18,834 bases of DNA from Candidatus Omnitrophota bacterium (GTDB lineage Bacteria; Omnitrophota; Gorgyraeia; Zapsychrales; Zapsychraceae), in assembly GCA_018399915.1 (NCBI GenBank), contig JAGYNW010000015.1, positions 1 to 18,834 of the forward strand, read 5' to 3'. The position numbers and the translations under genes are program-made. Shown in pieces: positions 7,023-12,808 of the stretch. Each line of letters begins with the position of its first letter. Position 1 is the stretch's first letter. The notes under the pieces were generated by a model. That model searched no databases. It saw only the letters and a program-made list of their open reading frames with translations, and was not told where the DNA came from.

Positions 7023-7617
7023 AGAATACGGAGAAGTTGTTTCCATAAAGGAAAAAGAAAATTTGTCGACCATACAGATCAAGGCCAAAAAAGTGGCGCG
7101 CGGCACAAAGGTGGGCGATAGCATTTCAGTCGCCGGGGTATGCCTGACGGTTGTGGGGATCAAAGCCGGGGTAATGACATTTGATATCATGAAAGAAACG
7201 ATTGAAAAGACCATATTGGGATGTTTAAAGCCAGGCAAGACAGTGAATCTCGAGCGGGCTTTAAAAATGAGTGACCGGATCAGCGGCCATTTCGTGTCCG
7301 GCCATGTGGATAATATGGAAACGGTGCGCGATGTCATTCATAGGCCCAATTACACGGAACTGCAGATCACGATCCGCAAGGACCTTGCCAAGTATATTGT
7401 GCCTAAAGGATCGGTATGCCTCGACGGTGTCAGTTTGACCATAGGTGATGTGCGCAAAACTTTCTTTTCTGTCTATTTGATCCCCTTTACTTTGGAGGTC
7501 ACGACCCTGGGCGAGAATAAAAAAGGGGACAGGATCAATATTGAAACGGATATTCTGGCCAAGTATATCCTTTCCGGATACAAAGAGTCAAGATCCCCTT
7601 ATGTTTACAAGGGGTAA
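7003..7617 (+). CDS. ribE: riboflavin synthase, alpha chain
   Basis: The enzyme dismutates two lumazine molecules to riboflavin and 5-amino-6-ribitylaminouracil, normally as a trimer. The 204 residues contain two lumazine-binding repeats. The first begins MFSGIVEEYG (1-10) and includes ISVAGVCLTV (41-50). The second covers about 98-190 with GHFVSGHVD (95-103) at the junction and GSVCLDGVSLTIGDV (136-150). The N-terminal MF(S/T)GIVE is the signature of the family and fixes the start. The Shine-Dalgarno GGAGG at 6995-6999 lies inside ribD and the reading frames overlap, so ribD and ribE are likely translated together. The dead KAS homologue starts 20 bases after the stop. Confidence 0.96.
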   Translation: MFSGIVEEYGEVVSIKEKENLSTIQIKAKKVARGTKVGDSISVAGVCLTVVGIKAGVMTFDIMKETIEKTILGCLKPGKTVNLERALKMSDRISGHFVSGHVDNMETVRDVIHRPNYTELQITIRKDLAKYIVPKGSVCLDGVSLTIGDVRKTFFSVYLIPFTLEVTTLGENKKGDRINIETDILAKYILSGYKESRSPYVYKG

Positions 7618-7637
7618 CCCCGCAATTTGACTATTTT

Positions 7638-8873
7638 ATGAAAAAACGAGTTGTGATCACAGGGATAGGCCTTTTAACCTGTAACGCCAAAGGCCGGGAG
7701 GATTTTTGGGACGCCCTTTACTACGGCGTGTCCGGGGAAAAGAAGATTTCCTTGTTTCCTACGGATGATTTTACGGTCAAAACTGGCGGAGAGATCAGGG
7801 ATTTTAATCCGAAACAATACATGGGGCCCAAAGGCCTGCGGTCTTTAGACAGAAGCACTAAATTGCTGGTGTCCGCCTCCAAGATGGCTGTAGCCGACAG
7901 CCGGATGGAGATCACGGAAGCCAACACTGATGATATCGGAGTTTCCGTCGGGACCACATTAGGCAGCCTTAAAAGCATTAATGATTTTGATGAGACCGCG
8001 CTTAAAGAAGGCCCGCGGTATACCAATCCTGCCCTTTTCCCCAATACCGTCATCAATGCCCCTGCCAGTCAGGTCTCTATTTGGAATAATATTCAAGGAT
8101 ACAACGCCACCTTATCGACAGGATTCACGGCCAGCATAGATGCCATGCGCTACGCTTATGATTCGATTCAGTTGAATCGGGCTCAACTGGTTTATGCCGG
8201 AGGCGTAGAAGAGATGTGCAGTCAGACATTTTTGGGCTTTCATGCCCTTCAGTTTTTATCCGGGTTGAAGCCCGAAGAAGAATTCATCAATTGCCCTTTT
8301 GACAGAAGACGCAACGGGATTATGTTCGCGGAGGCAGCCTGCTTGCTCGCTATGGAGGATTATCACCATGCGAAGAAACGCCAATGTACGATTTTCGGGG
8401 AAGTCCTGGGATTCGGGTATTGCTTTGATCCCTACCGTCTCAATAAATACAACCCCCGCGCAACGGGATTAAAGACCGCTATCCGGCGTGCTTTGGATGA
8501 GGCCGGACTGAATATCCAGGATATCGATTACATTTGCGCTAACGCCAATTCCACCCCCCAGGCAGACAAGATTGAGACCGAGGCGATCAAAGAGGTTTTC
8601 GGCAAGCAGGCATACGCCATCCCGATCAGCGCGATCAAGTCAATGGTCGGAGAAAGCTTCAGCGCTTCCGGGGCTTTATCCGTTGCGGCTTCCCTGGGCG
8701 CGTTGAGCAAGAATTTCTTACCCCCGACGGTCAATTACAGGGACAGGGACCCGGCCTGTGACCTGGATTATGTCCCGAATAAAGTCCGGGCGTGTAGTGT
8801 AAATAAAGTCCTGGTCATTACTTTTGGCCCGAATGGAAGCAATAGCTGTATGGTCCTGGGAAAAATGCGCTAG
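7638..8873 (+). CDS. beta-ketoacyl-ACP synthase homologue lacking all three catalytic residues (chain-length-factor-like)
   Basis: The 411-residue protein has the FabF (KAS II) thiolase fold throughout, from KRVVITGIGLLT (3-14) to ITFGPNGSNS (394-403). In FabF the active site is Cys-His-His. Here the nucleophile position reads STGFTAS (160-166), so Cys is Phe163. The first His motif (AHGTST) reads ANANST, giving Asn302. The second (KSMxGH) reads KSMVGES, giving Glu339, while the conserved Lys334 remains. Normal condensation is therefore not expected. Loss of the Cys with an intact fold recalls KS-beta/chain length factors of type II polyketide and aryl polyene systems, which work in a heterodimer with an active KS. 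It lies 20 bases after ribE and 16 bases before fabG. Fold certain; role inferred. Confidence 0.88.
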   Translation: MKKRVVITGIGLLTCNAKGREDFWDALYYGVSGEKKISLFPTDDFTVKTGGEIRDFNPKQYMGPKGLRSLDRSTKLLVSASKMAVADSRMEITEANTDDIGVSVGTTLGSLKSINDFDETALKEGPRYTNPALFPNTVINAPASQVSIWNNIQGYNATLSTGFTASIDAMRYAYDSIQLNRAQLVYAGGVEEMCSQTFLGFHALQFLSGLKPEEEFINCPFDRRRNGIMFAEAACLLAMEDYHHAKKRQCTIFGEVLGFGYCFDPYRLNKYNPRATGLKTAIRRALDEAGLNIQDIDYICANANSTPQADKIETEAIKEVFGKQAYAIPISAIKSMVGESFSASGALSVAASLGALSKNFLPPTVNYRDRDPACDLDYVPNKVRACSVNKVLVITFGPNGSNSCMVLGKMR

Positions 8874-8889
8874 GCAAAAGAGGAGGAAT

Positions 8890-9651
8890 ATGACTTCAGT
8901 AGGAACAAAGGATTCAATACAAAAAGTTGCGGTCGTGACCGGAGGTTCCCGCGGGATCGGTCGGGGCTGCGTTGAAAGATTGGCAGAAATGGGTTATGCT
9001 GTCCATTTTAATTATAACCGTAATGAGGAGGCTGCCGCGCTCGTGGAAAAAGGATTATCCGTTCAAGGATTCCGGGTCTTGAGCCGGCAGGTGGATGTTA
9101 CACATTTCGATCAGGTGAAAACCTGGATTGCGGATATCCGTCAAGAAGAAGGCCGCATAGATGTGCTGGTGAATAATGCAGGGATCATTAGGGACAAGGC
9201 GCTCATGCTTATGAGTCAAGACGATTGGCTGAGGGTTATTGATACCAATCTCAACGGCCTGTTCAATGTTTCGCGCGCGTGTATTGTTACCTTTCTGAAA
9301 CAAAAAAGCGGGGATATCATTAATATTTCATCGATAAGCGGTATTGTCGGGATGCCCCGGCAAAGCAATTACTCGGCCTCAAAAGGCGGGATGAACGCTT
9401 TTACCCGGTCGCTGGCCAGGGAAGTCGCGGGCTATGGCGTCAGGGTCAATGGGATTTGTCCCGGGTTTATTGAAACGGATATTCTTAACGACTTTTCCGA
9501 TAAGGACAAACAAGAAATTGCCGCCCGTATTCCCCTGCAACGGATAGGGGCAGTCGAAGATGTGGTGCGCTGCATGGTTTTTTTGCTTTCCGCCCAGTCG
9601 CGCTACATTATCGGCCAAAACCTTGTTGTGGACGGTGGTCTGTCTCTTTAA
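8890..9651 (+). CDS. fabG: 3-oxoacyl-ACP reductase FabG-type short-chain dehydrogenase
   Basis: A 253-residue classical short-chain dehydrogenase. It has the NADP-binding glycine motif TGGSRGIG (17-24), NNAG (95-98), the catalytic tetrad residues Ser148, Tyr161 and Lys165 (YSASK), and a C-terminal PGFIETDILNDF and VDGGLSL typical of FabG. It should reduce beta-ketoacyl-ACP to the hydroxyacyl form. I chose the ATG at 8890 because AGGAGG (8881-8886) sits at correct spacing. A longer reading would extend into the KAS homologue without a site. Its neighbours, a non-catalytic KAS homologue and FabZ, suggest a dedicated acyl-chain cassette. Since SDR paralogues are many, the exact substrate is open. 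Confidence 0.92.
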   Translation: MTSVGTKDSIQKVAVVTGGSRGIGRGCVERLAEMGYAVHFNYNRNEEAAALVEKGLSVQGFRVLSRQVDVTHFDQVKTWIADIRQEEGRIDVLVNNAGIIRDKALMLMSQDDWLRVIDTNLNGLFNVSRACIVTFLKQKSGDIINISSISGIVGMPRQSNYSASKGGMNAFTRSLAREVAGYGVRVNGICPGFIETDILNDFSDKDKQEIAARIPLQRIGAVEDVVRCMVFLLSAQSRYIIGQNLVVDGGLSL

Positions 9652-9715
9652 AAAAGAGAGCTAATATTCAAACCTGACCATGCCGGGCAAGAGTCCGTAA
9701 AAATTTTTTAAAAAA

Positions 9716-9758
9716 ATTATGGAAAAATAAAACAGGTTATCCATAATGAAATATGGAT
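9716..9758 (+). repeat. overlapping inverted repeats upstream of fabZ
   Basis: ATCCATA (9739-9745) and TATGGAT (9752-9758) form a perfect 7-bp stem with a six-base loop. The same left arm overlaps CCATAAT (9741-9747), which is complementary to ATTATGG at 9716-9722, so the two hairpins are mutually exclusive. They lie in the 139-base gap between fabG and fabZ. No T-run follows, so this is not an intrinsic terminator. It may be an operator or an mRNA switch, or chance in an AT-rich gap. Confidence 0.35.
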
Positions 9759-9790
9759 CGAACAACCAGTGCAGAAAGAAAGGATAAGAA

Positions 9791-10225
9791 ATGGAGTTGG
9801 ATATTTTACAGATCAGAAAAATCATTCCGCATCGATTCCCTTTTTTGCTTATTGATAGAGTTTTGGAGCTGGAGCCCAATAAAAAATTGGTGGCTTTAAA
9901 GAATGTTACGATCAATGAGCATTTTTTTGTGGGGCATTTTCCTGGTGAAAAGGTCATGCCCGGGGTTTTGATCATCGAGGCCATGGCCCAGGCCGGGTGT
10001 ATTTATTTTTATCACAGCAAAGATATGCAAGGTAAGGACCTGGTCTATTATCTGGCTAAGGTATCTTGTAAATTCAAGGCGCCTGTCGTGCCAGGTGATC
10101 AGTTGCGGATAGAGGTGACGACTCTCAAAATGATGGCAAAGGCAGGGTTTTTAAAGACCCAGGCATTTGTCGGGGATAAGATCGTAGCCGAAGCTGAGAT
10201 CGGTTTTAGTATCAAAGAGGTATGA
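9791..10225 (+). CDS. fabZ: 3-hydroxyacyl-ACP dehydratase FabZ
   Basis: FabZ removes water from 3-hydroxyacyl-ACP in the fatty acid elongation cycle. The 144-residue hot-dog-fold protein has the family signatures IPHRFPFLLIDRV (12-24), GHFPGEKVMPGVLIIEAMAQ (48-67), with catalytic His49 and Glu63 at the family's standard positions, and the central AKVSCKFKAPVVPGDQL stretch. All catalytic residues are intact, in contrast to the KAS homologue two genes upstream. A purine-rich site (GAAAGGAT, about 9777-9784) precedes the ATG. The 139-base gap before it carries the overlapping inverted repeats and may mark a separate control point. Confidence 0.96.
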   Translation: MELDILQIRKIIPHRFPFLLIDRVLELEPNKKLVALKNVTINEHFFVGHFPGEKVMPGVLIIEAMAQAGCIYFYHSKDMQGKDLVYYLAKVSCKFKAPVVPGDQLRIEVTTLKMMAKAGFLKTQAFVGDKIVAEAEIGFSIKEV

Positions 10226-10242
10226 GGTCGGACAGTGAATTG

Positions 10243-10260
10243 TTCCGGCATTAACCGGAA
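10243..10260 (+). repeat. hairpin abutting the ribosome-binding site of the DUF3592 gene
   Basis: TTCCGG (10243-10248) and CCGGAA (10255-10260) form a perfect 6-bp stem around a six-base loop. The Shine-Dalgarno AGGAG (10261-10265) begins at the very next base. In RNA this could affect ribosome access or protect the 5' end of a processed message. Confidence 0.45.
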
Positions 10261-10272
10261 AGGAGACCGCTT

Positions 10273-10770
10273 ATGCGAAGAAGAGGGAATCCGCTGTTGG
10301 GTTTGTTGATTATGCCGCTTTTTTTGATTGCAGGAATTTTTTTGGCCCGTCACGGGTCTAAAGTTCTCGATAATGCCAAACAAAGCATCGCCTGGCCGAC
10401 CACGCAGGGTGTCATTGTCAACAGCGAGGTTGTCCGGGAACGCAACCGCAACTCCTCCAGCAGTGGCAGTTCTGTTACCTACACAGCTGATGTGATGTTT
10501 GAGTTTCAGCTTGACGGCCAGACATATTCCTCGAACAATGTTTCCTTTGGGCAATACAGTTCTTCGAGCGCGTCCGATGCCCGTAAGATTGTGCGGGCCT
10601 ATCCGGCCAACAGCCGGGTTACGGTGTATTACAACCCCGATAATCCGGATGAGTCTGTGCTGGAACCCGGCGTGAGCGCCGGTAGTTACATGATACTGGG
10701 GATGGGTATCCTTTTTTCCGCGATCGGTGTCCTGGGATTTTTCGGATGTTTGATCGCTGTTCTAAGATAA
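10273..10770 (+). CDS. DUF3592 domain membrane protein
   Basis: The 165-residue protein has two probable membrane helices, at about 8-26 and 137-163. They flank a soluble beta-rich domain of about 100 residues. WPTTQGVIVNSEV (41-53), the VMFEFQLDGQTYSSN region (74-88) and the DARKIVRAYPANSRVTVYYNPDNP segment (from about 102) are characteristic of DUF3592. The function of this family is unknown. A Ser-rich loop (61-67 and 96-101) lies in the domain. Spacing of 39 bases to the AIM24-like gene suggests cotranscription. AGGAG at 10261-10265 is the ribosome-binding site. Confidence 0.85.
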   Translation: MRRRGNPLLGLLIMPLFLIAGIFLARHGSKVLDNAKQSIAWPTTQGVIVNSEVVRERNRNSSSSGSSVTYTADVMFEFQLDGQTYSSNNVSFGQYSSSSASDARKIVRAYPANSRVTVYYNPDNPDESVLEPGVSAGSYMILGMGILFSAIGVLGFFGCLIAVLR

Positions 10771-10809
10771 CCTTTTTTGTTGAATCTTTTAAGACGAAGG
10801 GAGCCTGAT

Positions 10810-11580
10810 ATGGCCGATGTTGTGGATTACCGTATCTTTGGGGATGATATGCAGATCGTGGAGATCGAATTGGATCCGGCCGAGGGGGTGCGGGCCGAAG
10901 CCGGTGCGATGATGTATATGGGCGATGGCATTGAGATGCAGACAGCGATGGGCGGCGTTTTTTCCGGTTTTAAAAGGATGATCACAGGAGAAAGTTTTTT
11001 TATCACGACGTACCTTTACAACGGTAAAGGCAAAGGCCATGTGGCTTTTGGCGCGCCTTATCCCGGCAAGATTATCCCTTTGGACCTCGCGCAGCTCGGC
11101 GGCAGTTTTCTCTGCCAGAAGGACGCGTTTTTATGTGCCGCCCGGGGAGTTGAGATCGAAGTCGCTTTTACCAAGAGGTTCGGCGCGGGTTTGTTCGGAG
11201 GCGAAGGCTTTATTTTACAGCGGTTGACAGGAGAAGGATTATCCTTTATCCATGCCGGGGGTACGGTTATCAAAAAAGACCTGGCCGCGGGTGAACGTTT
11301 AAGAGTCGATACCGGTTGTCTGGTCGCCTTGAGCCCGACAGTTGACTACGATATTAAATTTATTGGCGGGTTTAAGAACGCGCTTTTCGGAGGAGAGGGT
11401 TTATTCGTGGCGTATTTATCAGGACCGGGCACGGTTTATTTGCAAAGCCTGCCTTTTTCCCGGTTGGCAGACAGAATCTTCGCGGCTGCGTCTTATCGCC
11501 AGGTAGGCGAAAAGAAGGGCATCGGCGGTTTAGGCGGGAATATTTTGGGAAATCTTTTTCAGGGGGATGGTAGTTTTTAG
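10810..11580 (+). CDS. AIM24 / TIGR00266 family protein
   Basis: The 256-residue protein matches the AIM24/TIGR00266 type: an N-terminal YRIFGDDMQIVEIELDP (8-22 region), AEAGAMMYM (29-37), then repeated glycine-rich beta segments such as FGAGLFGGEGFILQRLTGEG and GGFKNALFGGEGLF, and a glycine-rich C-terminus. The family folds as a beta-helix-like barrel; the biochemical role in bacteria is not established. The yeast namesake is mitochondrial. I prefer the ATG at 10810, with a purine-rich site (AAGGGAG, about 10797-10803) seven bases before. An in-frame TTG at 10777 would add eleven residues. It shares the unit with the DUF3592 gene. Confidence 0.87.
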   Translation: MADVVDYRIFGDDMQIVEIELDPAEGVRAEAGAMMYMGDGIEMQTAMGGVFSGFKRMITGESFFITTYLYNGKGKGHVAFGAPYPGKIIPLDLAQLGGSFLCQKDAFLCAARGVEIEVAFTKRFGAGLFGGEGFILQRLTGEGLSFIHAGGTVIKKDLAAGERLRVDTGCLVALSPTVDYDIKFIGGFKNALFGGEGLFVAYLSGPGTVYLQSLPFSRLADRIFAAASYRQVGEKKGIGGLGGNILGNLFQGDGSF

Positions 11581-11620
11581 TCTTTTATGGTCTTGAGGCA
11601 AGAAAATTTCGGCTGAAAAT

Positions 11621-11649
11621 CTGAAAAGGCCTCGAAAGTCTGATATAAT
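11621..11649 (+). promoter_or_regulatory. predicted sigma70-type promoter for acylphosphatase
   Basis: A perfect TATAAT (11644-11649) is preceded by CTGAAA (11621-11626; 4 of 6 to TTGACA) at 17 bases. Transcription would start near 11656, some 40 bases before the acylphosphatase ATG. The 116-base gap after the AIM24-like gene, long for this region, supports a new transcription unit here. Confidence 0.6.
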
Positions 11650-11696
11650 GTTTACAATCTTTTATCAGGACCAAATTGACTTATGTGAGGTGCGAC

Positions 11697-11969
11697 ATGA
11701 TCAAGGCACATATTCTTTATTCAGGTACGGTTCAAGGCGTAGGCTTCCGCTACACGGTACAACGGTATGCCATAAACCTCAATCTGAAGGGATGGGTAAA
11801 AAATCTTCCTGATGGCAATGTTGAGGTTTTGGTCGAAGGGTCCAAGGATAAGATCGATCAGCTTTGTGAGGATGTCCAATCTCATTATTCCGGCTATATT
11901 CGGAATAAAGATGTTCAGTATAATGAAATTGACAGTTACGATTACAAGGAGTTCCGTATTGAATTTTAA
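11697..11969 (+). CDS. acyP: acylphosphatase
   Basis: A 90-residue cytoplasmic enzyme that hydrolyses acyl-phosphates such as acetyl phosphate and carbamoyl phosphate. The phosphate-binding loop SGTVQGVGFRYTVQRYA (9-25) contains catalytic Arg18. GWVKNLPDGNVEVLVEG (32-48) contains catalytic Asn36. Both are the family signatures, and the length is standard. The ATG at 11697 is preceded by GAGG (11687-11690) at six bases. An upstream TTG at 11676 would add seven residues with no family support. It has its own predicted promoter and is followed after 47 bases by the metallophosphoesterase. Confidence 0.95.
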   Translation: MIKAHILYSGTVQGVGFRYTVQRYAINLNLKGWVKNLPDGNVEVLVEGSKDKIDQLCEDVQSHYSGYIRNKDVQYNEIDSYDYKEFRIEF

Positions 11970-12016
11970 CCGGCTGACACGTAGGGTTTTCCGGGGAAAG
12001 GGAGGGGAGTTGCTTT

Positions 12017-12742
12017 ATGCGGTATGCGATAATATCTGATGTCCACAGTAACCTGGAGGCCCTTGAGGAGGTCATGAAAGATATTGGGAAGCAAAATATC
12101 AATCAGATCTTGTGTGCCGGGGATATTGTGGGTTACTGCGCAAATCCTCAGCAATGCCTGGAAGTCATCCGCAGTCTAAACATTATCACCATCGCAGGGA
12201 ATCACGACCAGGCGGCTTGCGAGAAACTGGATCCTTTGTTTTTCCGGGAGGAAGGAAAAAAGGCGATCTATTGGGCACAGAAGCAGTTAAGAAAGAGTGA
12301 TCTTGATTTTTTGAGCGGACTGGAATTAACGTATAAAAATAATGATTTGATTATGGCGCACGGCTCATTGGATGAGCCAGACCGGTTTTTTTACCTTTTT
12401 GATATTACCAATGCCATTACGACTTTTGAGTTGATGGACCGCATCATTTGTTTTGTAGGGCACACCCATATCCCCCAGATTTTTGTGCGGGAAGGAAAGC
12501 GCAGCTTTCTTTCGGATTCATTGAATATCACGCTGCAGGCAGGGTGTAAGTATCTGGTCAATGTCGGTAGCGTCGGGCAGCCTCGTGATAATTTACCGTT
12601 AGCCTCCTATTGTATTTATGATAAGGATAATAAGACCGTGGAGATCCGGAGGGTTCCTTACGATATCAATGCGACACAAATGAAGATTTTAGAGGCAAAC
12701 CTACCTGAAATGCTTGCCAGGCGTTTAGCCATCGGCCAATAG
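12017..12742 (+). CDS. calcineurin-like metallophosphoesterase (YfcE/MJ0936-like)
   Basis: The 241-residue protein carries all metal-binding motifs of the calcineurin-like superfamily: DVHSN (8-12), GDIVGY (35-40), GNHD (61-64), AHGS (114-117), GHTH (148-151), followed by NVGSVGQPRD (182-191). The closing motif places it with the small ApaH/YfcE-like phosphodiesterases, but the natural substrate cannot be read from sequence. The strong purine-rich site AGGGGAG lies upstream of the ATG. It sits between acylphosphatase and ligA, 66 bases before the latter, and probably belongs to the unit that starts near 11656. Confidence 0.92.
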   Translation: MRYAIISDVHSNLEALEEVMKDIGKQNINQILCAGDIVGYCANPQQCLEVIRSLNIITIAGNHDQAACEKLDPLFFREEGKKAIYWAQKQLRKSDLDFLSGLELTYKNNDLIMAHGSLDEPDRFFYLFDITNAITTFELMDRIICFVGHTHIPQIFVREGKRSFLSDSLNITLQAGCKYLVNVGSVGQPRDNLPLASYCIYDKDNKTVEIRRVPYDINATQMKILEANLPEMLARRLAIGQ

Positions 12743-12808
12743 ATCCACGAGGGGATAAGCCCACGGTCATATCTTCAAAAAAACTTTTATTTCTAAAGTG
12801 AGAGCCGC

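Noticed and set aside
8824..8889. Longer N-terminal reading of fabG from a TTG at 8824
   Set aside because: It overlaps the end of the KAS homologue, has no ribosome-binding site, and the ATG at 8890 has a perfect AGGAGG at the right distance.
9643..9659. Hairpin TCTCTT/AAGAGA at the end of fabG as a terminator
   Set aside because: No T-run follows the stem on the plus strand, and the stem is AT-rich and weak.
10771..10780. T-run after the DUF3592 gene as a terminator
   Set aside because: No convincing GC stem precedes it.
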